Source: an uncultured Eubacteriales bacterium
Lineage (GTDB): Bacteria; Bacillota; Clostridia; Monoglobales; Monoglobaceae
DNA: 20,441 nt
NCBI GenBank assembly: GCA_958352815.1
Contig: CATWQA010000039.1
Location: 1 to 20,441 of the forward strand
Direction: 5' to 3'
Every line of letters begins with the position of its first letter. Within the stretch, counting starts at the first letter, position 1. Below, piece after piece: positions 7,767-14,080 of this stretch. Made by a program: the position numbers and the translations under genes. A model generated the notes under the pieces. The model worked only from the letters and a program-made list of their open reading frames with translations, was not told the DNA's origin and ran no database searches.

Positions 7767-9068
7767 TTAAAGGTCGTTCATAATCAAATCATCATAGGAC
7801 TCGCGCTTAACAGCAAGTCTTGTCTCCCCATCCTTTACCATAACGATAGGCAGTCTGGGTATTCTGTTATAGTTGCTCGCCATGGAGTAATTATACGCAC
7901 CTGTTGCCAGAACCGCAATCAGGTCTCCCGCCTTAACCTCGGGAAGCTTTGCGTCCTTAACCAGAATATCTCCCGATTCGCAGCACTTGCCCGCAATCGT
8001 TGCCGTCAACGTCTTTTCAGCCAACGGCTCATGTACGCGAACAGCCTCGTACTCGCTTTCGTACAAAATATATCTCGGGTTGTCGCCCATACCGCCGTCA
8101 ACAGACACGTAGGTTCTGATGTCGGGGATTTCCTTAACGGCGCCCACCTTGTATACGGTGAGGCCTGTCTCTGCGGTAATTGAGCGGCCGGGCTCCATCA
8201 CAATATATGGCAGCGGGATTTCCCTCTTCTCGGAAATACCTCTTACAACCTTAGACACCGCCTGGATATACTTGTCATAGTCAATGGGCGTATCCTGCTC
8301 GGTGTACTTTATGCCGTAGCCTCCGCCCAGATTTAACTCTCTTAATGAGATATTATATTTATCCCTCATGTCGCCGATAAAGTTCATCATCTTTTCAGCG
8401 GCAAGCTCAAAGGGAGCAAGGTCAAAAATCTGAGAACCGATATGGCAGTGCACGCCGACCACGTTCACACTCGGCATTTCGCTTGCGGTCTTAATAATTT
8501 CCTCCGCTTCTCCCGTCTCAAGGGCAACGCCGAACTTGGAGTCTATCTGTCCCGTGCGGATAAAGCTGTGAGTATGCGCATCGATACCGGGCTTAATTCT
8601 GAACATAATATCAGCCGCAACGCCCATCTCTCCCGCCATTTTATTAAGGGTCTCAAGCTCGAAAACATTGTCCACAACAATCCTGCCGACGCCGCTTTCA
8701 AGAGCCATTTTCAGCTCGTCATCCGTCTTGTTGTTGCCGTGAAAGTAAATCTTCTCCGGAGGGAAGTCCGACTTCAGGGCTGTGTAAAGCTCTCCGCCCG
8801 ACACCACGTCAATGCCCATATTTTCCTCTTTCATAACACGGTATATATACTTGCAGGCAAGCGCCTTGCTGGCATACAAGACAATTCCGTTACCGCCGTA
8901 ATACTCCTCCATCGCCTTGTTATATACACGGCAATTGCTGCGGATTTGATTTTCGTCCATTATATACGCAGGGGTTCCGTATTCCTTTGCGATTTCGGCA
9001 ACGTCAACGCCGCCGATTGCAAGATTGCCGTTATCGCCCACGCTCAGGCTGCTCATAACAAAATCCAT
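7767..9068 (-). CDS. lysA: Diaminopimelate decarboxylase
   Basis: This PLP enzyme decarboxylates meso-diaminopimelate to L-lysine, the last step of lysine synthesis, in the cytoplasm. The 433 residues match the family length. The PLP lysine is K68 in L-Y-A-S-K-A-L. Further motifs are H208-C-H-I-G-S-Q, the glycine loop L-N-L-G-G-G (248-250), E-P-G-R (292-295), C363-E-S-G-D, which supplies the catalytic Cys from the partner subunit, and G-A-Y-N-Y-S-M near the C-terminus. The ATG has AGGAGG about seven bases upstream. It is the first gene of the leftward cluster with its own near-consensus promoter. The leader is only about 35 nt, so no lysine riboswitch is present. Confidence 0.97.
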   Translation of the reverse strand: MDFVMSSLSVGDNGNLAIGGVDVAEIAKEYGTPAYIMDENQIRSNCRVYNKAMEEYYGGNGIVLYASKALACKYIYRVMKEENMGIDVVSGGELYTALKSDFPPEKIYFHGNNKTDDELKMALESGVGRIVVDNVFELETLNKMAGEMGVAADIMFRIKPGIDAHTHSFIRTGQIDSKFGVALETGEAEEIIKTASEMPSVNVVGVHCHIGSQIFDLAPFELAAEKMMNFIGDMRDKYNISLRELNLGGGYGIKYTEQDTPIDYDKYIQAVSKVVRGISEKREIPLPYIVMEPGRSITAETGLTVYKVGAVKEIPDIRTYVSVDGGMGDNPRYILYESEYEAVRVHEPLAEKTLTATIAGKCCESGDILVKDAKLPEVKAGDLIAVLATGAYNYSMASNYNRIPRLPIVMVKDGETRLAVKRESYDDLIMNDL

Positions 9069-9110
9069 TGGTATTCCTCCTAATCTTTTGTACTAATCAT
9101 CTATCTTACA

Positions 9111-9139
9111 ATAGTAACATAAACACTTGGCTTTGTCAA
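9111..9139 (-). promoter_or_regulatory. Sigma-A promoter of the lysA cluster
   Basis: On the minus strand TTGACA (9134-9139) is followed after exactly 17 bp by TACTAT (9111-9116). Transcription should start near 9104, giving a leader of about 35 nt. The -35 box is perfect and the -10 matches 5 of 6. Confidence 0.85.
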
Positions 9140-9176
9140 TAAATTGTGCCACAAAATTTCAGTTCCCAACTTTATA

Positions 9177-9204
9177 GAATATATTGCCTTTTGCTGACAT
9201 AATA
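9177..9204 (+). promoter_or_regulatory. Possible sporulation-sigma (sigma-E/G-like) promoter for the deacetylase gene
   Basis: There is no good sigma-A promoter before the deacetylase gene. Instead GAATATA (9177-9183), a 14-bp spacer and CATAATA (9198-9204) resemble a sigma-E promoter, or with 16 bp a sigma-G one. Bacillus subtilis pdaB is transcribed by sigma-E, which fits, but the match is partial and this is inference. Confidence 0.35.
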
Positions 9205-9223
9205 TTATTCAGGAGGTGCTCAT

Positions 9224-10042
9224 ATGAGGATTTGGTTTATCGGGAAAAAAGCCGGTATTTTTTTAGGCGTTATTGTTGTGCTGTTTTTTGCCTTGATACT
9301 GATGGGGCATTTTAATAAGAGCTCTGCCGCAATGAGCGTTACTGCCGCTGCCGAACGGGATTTGCCTATATACTGCGTGGAAAAGGACGAAAACGACAAG
9401 AGGATTTCCATATCATTTGACGCGGCATGGGACAACAGCGACAGCGAGATGATAAGCAATATTCTTGTGGAGAGAAATATCAGAACAACCTTTTTTGTTG
9501 TGGGGGATTGGGTTGACAAATATCCCGAAACCGTAAAAATGCTGTCTGACGCCGGGCACGAGGTGATGAATCATTCCTCCAAGCACCCGCACATGACCCA
9601 GATTTCAACAGAGAAAATGAAGCAGGAGCTTGAGGACTGCGGCAGCAAAATCGAGAGCATTACCGGGAATAAGCCCAATCTTTTCAGGCCGCCATACGGA
9701 GACTACAACAACGATGTTGTGAAAACCGCCCGCGAATGCGGATACTACACAATCCAGTGGAACATTGACAGCCTTGACTGGAAGGACTTGACGGCAGACG
9801 AAATATATAAACGGGTTGTGCCCAAGGTCACTCCCGGGTCAATCATTTTGTTCCACAACGCCGCAAAGCATACTCCCGAGGCTCTGCCGAAAATTTTAGA
9901 CGATCTTATGGCGCAGGGCTACGAAATAGTTCCGATTTCGGAGCTGATTATAAAAGACAACTATAAGATTGACGCAAACGGAATGCAATACAGCATAAAT
10001 CAAGAACAATCGGAGGTCAGCGATGATAAACGAGATAACTGA
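9224..10042 (+). CDS. Polysaccharide deacetylase (NodB domain, PdaB-like)
   Basis: NodB-fold (CE4) enzymes remove acetyl groups from N-acetylated glycans; PdaB is a spore cortex-related member. The 272 residues start at an ATG with AGGAGGTG seven bases upstream. An N-terminal membrane anchor or signal covers about residues 11-29. The NodB domain spans about 58-245: I-S-F-D66-A-A-W-D70 replaces the usual TFDDG, as in PdaB-type proteins; N-H117-S-S-K-H121-P-H is the metal-binding motif; R155-P-P-Y-G, D-S-L-D-W and I-L-F-H-N follow. The changed first motif leaves activity uncertain. The 3' end overlaps the SSB-like gene by 20 bp. The domain order and the F-D-x-x-W motif favour PdaB over PdaA or chitooligosaccharide deacetylases. 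Confidence 0.9.
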   Translation: MRIWFIGKKAGIFLGVIVVLFFALILMGHFNKSSAAMSVTAAAERDLPIYCVEKDENDKRISISFDAAWDNSDSEMISNILVERNIRTTFFVVGDWVDKYPETVKMLSDAGHEVMNHSSKHPHMTQISTEKMKQELEDCGSKIESITGNKPNLFRPPYGDYNNDVVKTARECGYYTIQWNIDSLDWKDLTADEIYKRVVPKVTPGSIILFHNAAKHTPEALPKILDDLMAQGYEIVPISELIIKDNYKIDANGMQYSINQEQSEVSDDKRDN

Positions 10043-10697
10043 AAATTCATTTCCCGAAAACAATTACTTTGCCAATAATATGGTATCACTGGCAGGGAAA
10101 ATCACCAAACACCCTGAACTGTCTCACGAAATATACGGAGAAAAATATTATATTTCTGAAGTAGCGGTAAACAGGCTGAGCAGCAAAGCGGATTTAATAC
10201 CGATAACCATTTCGGAGCGGCAGTTTGTTACATACTGCCCCACAAAGGGCGACTATGTTAAAATCCTGGGGCAGTACCGTTCATACAATAATTACAGCGG
10301 CGTAGGCAACAGGCTCATATTAACCGTGTTTGTCAAGAGTATAGGCTGCTTGACAGAGAGGGAATTTGAAGAAGTGAACCTAAGCTCCAACCCAAATCGG
10401 ATATACCTGAACGGATTTATATGCAAAAAGCCCACCTACAGAACCACTCCGTCAAACAGAGAAATCTCGGATATTCTGCTGGCGGTAAACCGCCGCTACA
10501 GTAACAAGTCGGACTACATTCCCTGCATTGCCTGGGGAACAAATGCAGTCTACGTAAGCTCTCTTGAGGTGGGAACTAATCTGATAATCCAAGGAAGAAT
10601 ACAGAGCCGCGAATATCAGAAGCACATAAGCGAAACAGAGACAGTAAACAAAACAGCATATGAGGTTTCTGTATCACAGCTTGAAATTGTGGAATAA
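10023..10697 (+). CDS. Single-stranded DNA-binding-like protein with two OB folds
   Basis: The C-terminal half (about residues 125-224) looks like a bacterial SSB OB fold: R-I-Y-L-N-G-F-I, L-A-V-N-R-R-Y, Y-I-P-C-I-A-W-G, then G-R-I-Q-S-R-E-Y and E-V-S-V-S-Q-L. The N-terminal half (about 18-108) repeats the pattern in divergent form: V-S-L-A-G-K-I-T, V-A-V-N-R-L, L-I-P-I-T-I and I-L-G-Q-Y-R-S-Y. This suggests an internal duplication. The protein lacks the acidic D-D-x-I-P-F tail with which housekeeping SSB recruits partners, so it is probably not the main SSB; it could be a specialised DNA-binding protein. The start overlaps the deacetylase gene by 20 bp, with GGAGG six bases upstream, so the two genes are translationally coupled. 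Why an ssDNA-binding-type protein should be coupled to a sporulation-type deacetylase is not clear. Confidence 0.8.
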   Translation: MINEITENSFPENNYFANNMVSLAGKITKHPELSHEIYGEKYYISEVAVNRLSSKADLIPITISERQFVTYCPTKGDYVKILGQYRSYNNYSGVGNRLILTVFVKSIGCLTEREFEEVNLSSNPNRIYLNGFICKKPTYRTTPSNREISDILLAVNRRYSNKSDYIPCIAWGTNAVYVSSLEVGTNLIIQGRIQSREYQKHISETETVNKTAYEVSVSQLEIVE

Positions 10698-10702
10698 AAA
10701 TA

Positions 10703-10728
10703 AAAGAGGACGGCTGCCCGTCCTCTTT
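10703..10728. terminator. Bidirectional terminator shared by the SSB-like gene and the candidate RNA gene
   Basis: A perfect 11-bp stem (AAAGAGGACGG at 10703-10713 with 10718-10728) has a 4-nt loop. On the minus strand it is followed by a T-rich tail (10690-10702), which makes a strong terminator for leftward transcription. On the plus strand the tail is shorter (CTTTATT), a weaker terminator for the SSB-like gene ending at 10697. Confidence 0.9.
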
Positions 10729-10891
10729 ATTAAGTATCATCACATTTTTGGTTCGGAGCTTCTATCTAACTTAATTTCATAATATACGCATTTCAAACCT
10801 TTTCGACGTTCTTGCACTTGTTCAAACAATCGCCGGTTAAATGCTCCGAATTTATAAGAATTGCTCTTTTAGCTTTTATAAGATAGCTCCT

Positions 10892-10972
10892 CTACCTTTT
10901 CTCGCATCTATCTTCCGAGATAAACACGAGTGCTTCGTTCTGTGAATCAACTGAGTCCTGAGCTAAAAACAC
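10892..10972 (-). other. Possible 26-codon small ORF inside the candidate RNA
   Basis: A GTG at 10972 lies eight bases after GGAGGTGAT (10986-10978), a nine-base perfect match to the anti-Shine-Dalgarno sequence. It opens 26 codons ending in TAG at 10894-10892; the same frame then stays open for 32 more codons to a TGA. Two other starts by the same site give only 3- and 10-codon peptides. Either a leader-type peptide is made, or the SD-like sequence belongs to the RNA's own structure or function. I favour the latter only weakly. Confidence 0.2.
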
Positions 10973-11119
10973 ATCGCATCACCTCCGTTAAAACAAAACA
11001 CATTATGCTTTGTGCTTGCTCAAAATTCGATAATCAGAAATTTAAAGCTAAATTAAACTACCAAGTTAATTTTATTTTAATATCTGCTGTTTGCTATAAG
11101 AGCTGTCGCAAATATTTTA

Positions 11120-11142
11120 ATTACCGTTTCTGTTCCGATAAT
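11120..11142 (-). repeat. Hairpin module copy 2 of the candidate RNA (loop GAACAGAAA)
   Basis: On the minus strand AUUAUCG (11142-11136), loop GAACAGAAA (11135-11127), CGGUAAU (11126-11120) form a 7-bp stem with one U-G pair. It is followed by AATTAAAATATTT, also seen after copy 1. Confidence 0.65.
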
Positions 11143-11291
11143 CAACTTTTATTCCTGCGTCATACCTTTATTACTCTTACATCTCATCTCTTAAGATTTC
11201 CTTATTCCGTATGACAAGGGATTTTAAAATTAACTTTTTATTAACCACCTATACTTATCTTTAACCATATGAGTAATCCAATAAATATTTT

Positions 11292-11318
11292 AAATTATCG
11301 TTTCTATTCCGAAAATTT
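11292..11318 (-). repeat. Hairpin module copy 1 of the candidate RNA (loop GAATAGAAA)
   Basis: On the minus strand AAAUUUUCG (11318-11310), loop GAAUAGAAA (11309-11301), CGAUAAUUU (11300-11292) form a 9-bp stem with one mismatch. The loop differs from copy 2 only by U for C. Confidence 0.65.
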
Positions 11319-11483
11319 AATTTTTGTGATTAATAATTATTTCTTATTTACCTACCGCCAAATACCAAACGCGAATATCCTATATTATGTTAATTATTAA
11401 TTTCTTAATGGCCTAACATTTATAAATATTCCTGCCCGATACTTGTTTTTAGCTTTAAAAATCACTTCCTTTATCTTGTCTTT

Positions 11484-11512
11484 ATTATACAACCAAAATC
11501 TGATTTTGTCAA
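11484..11512 (-). promoter_or_regulatory. Perfect-consensus sigma-A promoter of the candidate RNA
   Basis: On the minus strand TTGACA (11507-11512) and TATAAT (11484-11489) are separated by exactly 17 bp (11490-11506). Both hexamers match the consensus at every position, the strongest promoter sequence in the window. No ribosome binding site and protein start follows within 450 nt. Confidence 0.9.
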
Positions 11513-11586
11513 GCTTTTTTATTAAAAAACTTCAAATTTTTCAATTTTAAAAATCAGCGTTTTTACAGGGATTTTCGCACTTTATC

Positions 11587-11628
11587 ATACACGTGTATAT
11601 TATAATTTAAAATTAGATAAAATATCAA
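11587..11628 (-). promoter_or_regulatory. Second, upstream promoter with a palindromic operator candidate
   Basis: On the minus strand TTGATA (11623-11628), an 18-bp spacer and TATAAT (11599-11604) form a plausible promoter. Directly downstream, over the expected start, lies the 12-bp perfect palindrome ATACACGTGTAT (11587-11598). Transcription from here would read into the candidate RNA from about 115 nt further upstream. The rest of the AT-rich spacer 11513-11735 holds no gene that I can support. Confidence 0.45.
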
Positions 11629-11735
11629 CAAAATCTGCCGTTTAACCCCTGATTTTCCTGAAAATTACAGTTATTTTGTCATCAAATTTTACAGCAAAAG
11701 TCGTAATTTCGCTTTGTGAACATTTACTAATAAAT

Positions 11736-12416
11736 TCATATCATCAAGGGCACAAAATCGTTAATTTCAAGAGCGTCTTTTTCCACGTTACAATCAAGGC
11801 AGATAATGTCAACTCCCTTTGATTTTGCCATCTTTAACGCCTCAGCGAAAGCCGAGTGAGTTTTCACATTGGGCGTAAAATATTTAACGCCTTTCATCTG
11901 AATAACAAAGGCTATGCAGCCGCCATACCCCTGTTCCACACAGCTGCAGAGAGTGTTAATATGCTTAATTCCCCGCTCGGTAGGTGCATCGGGAAACATG
12001 ACAACACTCTCCTCTTCCAGGGTCACTCCCTTAACCTCCGCGAAAATTTTCCTGTTGTCGGCTTCGATATAAAAGTCAAATCTCGAGTGCCCAAACACGG
12101 TTTCGGGCTTAATCAGACTTACGTTTTTAAAGTAAGTCTCTTTAAGCAGCCATTCGTGAAATACCTTGTTGGGAGCCTGACTGTCCATATTAATCAGCCT
12201 TTCCCCTTTGCACACTGAGATCAAGTCATATTTAGTCTTGCGGTTTGGGTTGTCAGATTTATTCACAAAGACCTTTGCGCCGGGAACAAGCAGCTCTTTG
12301 CAGCGCCCTGTATTTTTCACATGGCAGACTTGTTTCTTGCCGTCTATCTCAACATTTGCAATAAACCTGTTGGGTCTGCTGATAAAAACGCCCTCATAAA
12401 TATTGTTATAAGTCAT
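11736..12416 (-). CDS. sfsA: SfsA family protein (DNA/RNA nuclease)
   Basis: SfsA proteins have an N-terminal OB fold and a PD-(D/E)xK-like nuclease domain. The E. coli member was first named sugar fermentation stimulation protein; its cellular role is not settled. The 226 residues match the family length. Motifs seen are N-T-G-R-C-K-E-L-L-V-P-G in the OB region, R-K-T-K-Y-D-L, then the nuclease motif R-F-D-F-Y-I-E with A-E-V-K-G-V-T-L-E, followed by F-P-D-A-P-T-E-R-G and the C-terminal C-L-D-C-N-V. The ATG overlaps the stop of the HD-domain gene (ATGA), with AGGAAG four bases upstream, so the two are translationally coupled. No clear terminator follows the gene. Confidence 0.95.
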   Translation of the reverse strand: MTYNNIYEGVFISRPNRFIANVEIDGKKQVCHVKNTGRCKELLVPGAKVFVNKSDNPNRKTKYDLISVCKGERLINMDSQAPNKVFHEWLLKETYFKNVSLIKPETVFGHSRFDFYIEADNRKIFAEVKGVTLEEESVVMFPDAPTERGIKHINTLCSCVEQGYGGCIAFVIQMKGVKYFTPNVKTHSAFAEALKMAKSKGVDIICLDCNVEKDALEINDFVPLMI

Positions 12417-12931
12417 AATTCTTCCTGCTTTGAGTAATACAGCTTTGCCAGCAGTTCTTTGCCCGTTCTTGTTTTAAAGAAGTTCCGCTCAGCCGCTTTT
12501 ATTGCCGAAAGGTCAAGATTGTCCTCATAGGCGTTTACCAAAAAATCCGCTTCAATCAAAATTTGATAGTCCGCTCCGTCAACCATATTATAGGTGTGAT
12601 GGTGCCCCACCAGGAACAATATGCGGTCAACCGTTTCTCTATCCAAGCCCAAAGGCTCCGCCAAGGCTTTGGCAACCGTCGGCCCCTCAATTTCCTGATA
12701 CTTGCCCGCCGAGGAATTGTACTTCGCCTCGCTTACCTTAATTCCGCAATCATGTACTATCGCTGCCAGAACAAGAGGCGTATATTCTTTGTCTGCAAGG
12801 TTCTCGCCCGCGCCTATGGTTTTGGCAAATGTATACACCTTAATTAAGTGATTTATCCGCCTTACGTCTCCGTCAAAATAATCAATCGTGTTTAGCAACA
12901 GCCTATTTTCAAGCTCGTTTATATCCTGCAA
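12413..12931 (-). CDS. HD-domain phosphohydrolase
   Basis: HD-domain proteins are metal-dependent phosphohydrolases, often acting on nucleotides; the substrate here is unknown. The frame is open to a TTG at 12946, but that codon lies within the purine-rich GGAGAGGG site. A TTG at 12931, nine bases after GGAG, is the likelier start, giving 172 residues. On that numbering the metal-binding residues are H28 (R-I-N-H-L-I-K-V), H60-D61 (V-H-D-C-G-I), the cluster H110-H-H and D129 (I-E-A-D-F-L-V-N). The protein has no signal peptide or membrane segment. It starts 29 bp after the isomerase-like gene and overlaps sfsA by 4 bp, so all three are probably one transcript. Confidence 0.88.
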   Translation of the reverse strand: MQDINELENRLLLNTIDYFDGDVRRINHLIKVYTFAKTIGAGENLADKEYTPLVLAAIVHDCGIKVSEAKYNSSAGKYQEIEGPTVAKALAEPLGLDRETVDRILFLVGHHHTYNMVDGADYQILIEADFLVNAYEDNLDLSAIKAAERNFFKTRTGKELLAKLYYSKQEEL

Positions 12932-12960
12932 GTATACCCTCTCCAATCCGATATTTAAAA

Positions 12961-13806
12961 TCAGTCAAGCACCGTGTTGTTCCAGATTTTCGTAATCTTC
13001 TCAGCAGTTGCCTCAAAGTTATCCTCACTGTTGGTCTCAAGGATCGCGTTGATAACCGGAGTATACCTTTTTGCGTACTTAAACAAGTATTCATAATCGT
13101 AAACGCCGTCAGCGGTCAGGCGACCCTCCTTAACCCCGTTCACAACCTCAAAGTCCTTAAAGTGAAGAATGCCTATTCTGTCGCCGTACAGGCTGTACAC
13201 CTCATCAACAATTTTATGCTGCTCCTCCTTGTCGTTCATATCGGTAATATTAACCGGGTCAAAAATAATCGAAACGTTGGGCGAGTTAATCTCATCCAAA
13301 AATCTCTTTGTCATTTTCGGATTGTACATACTGTGCTTTGTTACGGTTTCAACACCTACAATGCTTCCCAGCTTTTCTGCGCAGTCAACTATCTCGCGCA
13401 TACTGTTAAAAAATCTCTCGTAGTTTTCCTCTGTGTGGGTCTCGTCAATCGAGTTGTAAAAGCCCGTCTCTGTTCCAACCATGTCACATCCCAAATAACG
13501 GGCAAACTTCAAGTGTGCTTTAAACCATTCGATTTCGCCGCGGCGTTTTTCCTCATCGGGGTTGACGGGGTTAATATAACAGCCCAATACCGATACTCTC
13601 AAACCGTGGCTTGCGAGAGTGTCCTTTATGTACCTGCCAAGCTCCGGGGTCAGCACGCTGTTCTGCCACTTTATATTCTTAAATGATTTTTTAAGCGCAA
13701 GCTGAATATGGGTTGCCCCAACCTTTTCCAGGGTTTCCGCAATCGTTTCAATATCCGTCGCGCTTGTGTCATGACCTCTCATACCCAAGTTTAATTGATT
13801 AAACAT
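12961..13806 (-). CDS. Sugar phosphate isomerase/epimerase family TIM-barrel protein
   Basis: This belongs to the xylose isomerase-like/AP endonuclease 2 superfamily of TIM barrels, whose members isomerise or epimerise sugars using a divalent metal. The 281 residues are the usual single-domain length. Candidate metal-site residues are the Glu in V-G-V-E-T-V, the Asp in S-I-I-F-D-P-V-N, the His in I-G-I-L-H-F-K-D and the Glu in N-A-I-L-E-T-N, near barrel strand ends. The ATG has AGGAGA about seven bases upstream. It is the first gene of the leftward trio and is transcribed divergently from the GH88/GH105-type hydrolase, which suggests a role in uronate or rhamnose-type sugar use. The exact substrate cannot be read from the sequence. 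Confidence 0.85.
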   Translation of the reverse strand: MFNQLNLGMRGHDTSATDIETIAETLEKVGATHIQLALKKSFKNIKWQNSVLTPELGRYIKDTLASHGLRVSVLGCYINPVNPDEEKRRGEIEWFKAHLKFARYLGCDMVGTETGFYNSIDETHTEENYERFFNSMREIVDCAEKLGSIVGVETVTKHSMYNPKMTKRFLDEINSPNVSIIFDPVNITDMNDKEEQHKIVDEVYSLYGDRIGILHFKDFEVVNGVKEGRLTADGVYDYEYLFKYAKRYTPVINAILETNSEDNFEATAEKITKIWNNTVLD

Positions 13807-13860
13807 TTTATCATCTCCTTGTTTATATTTTTATAAAAAATTATTATCAAAAAATTTTGT

Positions 13861-13879
13861 CAAAGCCTTTATCAAAATA
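13861..13879 (-). repeat. Solo copy of the repeat found at the ends of the 19835-20020 element
   Basis: The 19 bases at 13861-13879 are identical to 20004-20022, and 17 of them match the reverse complement of 19835-19851 (core GATAAAGGCTTTG). It lies in the leader of the isomerase-like gene, with no partner arm nearby. Confidence 0.55.
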
Positions 13880-13928
13880 CAATTTAAAATATGTTTCCTC
13901 CGTTTGGGAAACGGGGTTAAACAACTAA

Positions 13929-13957
13929 ATTATACCTTAATATTTTCATTTTGTGCA
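13929..13957 (-). promoter_or_regulatory. Promoter of the isomerase-HD-sfsA unit
   Basis: On the minus strand TATAAT (13929-13934) is perfect; 17 bp upstream is TGCACA (13952-13957), a 4 of 6 match to the -35 box. The start would be near 13922, giving a leader of about 115 nt that contains the hairpin CCGTTT-GGG-AAACGG (13900-13914). The weak -35 fits a regulated promoter. Confidence 0.6.
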
Positions 13958-14002
13958 CTGTTTTTTTGCCCAATATAACATTTTTTAGGCTTAATTGCCT
14001 TA

Positions 14003-14032
14003 TTGACCTTGTGCAAAGCCAAACATTAAGAT
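14003..14032 (+). promoter_or_regulatory. Possible promoter of the glycuronyl hydrolase gene
   Basis: TTGACC (14003-14008) is followed after 18 bp by TAAGAT (14027-14032). Both are partial matches. TTGTGCA directly follows the -35 at 14009-14015 and is repeated at 13951-13957, over the -35 of the divergent promoter. Confidence 0.45.
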
Positions 14033-14080
14033 AAAATCAGTAGTCGCACAAAAAGATTTATTAACACGGAGGCGCATAAA

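Larger units (their letters stand above)
10697..11477 (-). ncRNA. Candidate large structured non-coding RNA, about 780 nt
   Basis: This stretch has no credible protein gene on either strand, yet on the minus strand it is a complete transcription unit: a perfect promoter (TTGACA-17-TATAAT, 11484-11512), an expected start near 11477, and a strong terminator ending near 10697. The transcript has long-range complementary arms. UUUAAAGCUAAA (11459-11448) pairs over 12 bp with 11052-11041, closing a domain of about 420 nt. Inside it, 11401-11391 pairs with 11339-11329 (11 bp) and 11216-11210 with 11165-11159 (7 bp). In the 3' part, 10914-10908 pairs with 10886-10880 and 10850-10843 with 10759-10752 (8 bp). 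Two hairpins share the loop GAAYAGAAA while their stems differ. Length, ornate folding and an independent promoter recall ROOL, OLE or GOLLD RNAs, but I cannot assign a class from memory. Confidence 0.78.

Noticed and set aside
9069..9110. Lysine riboswitch upstream of lysA
   Set aside because: The promoter at 9111-9139 leaves a leader of only about 35 nt, too short for an L-box.
10752..10900. Possible lysine riboswitch (minus strand has GGTAGAGGAGC near the 3' domain)
   Set aside because: Only this short start resembles the L-box. The other conserved blocks are missing, the segment runs into a terminator, and no lysine gene follows in that direction.
10930..11214. 94-codon plus-strand frame inside the gene-free region
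   Set aside because: It starts at a GTG with no ribosome binding site, is rich in Ser, Leu, Phe, Asn and Cys as expected from AT-rich non-coding DNA, resembles no family I know, and lies antisense to the candidate RNA.
13861..13920. Riboswitch in the leader of the isomerase-like gene
   Set aside because: The leader of about 115 nt has one small hairpin (13900-13914) and a repeat copy, but no conserved aptamer motif and no terminator/antiterminator pair.
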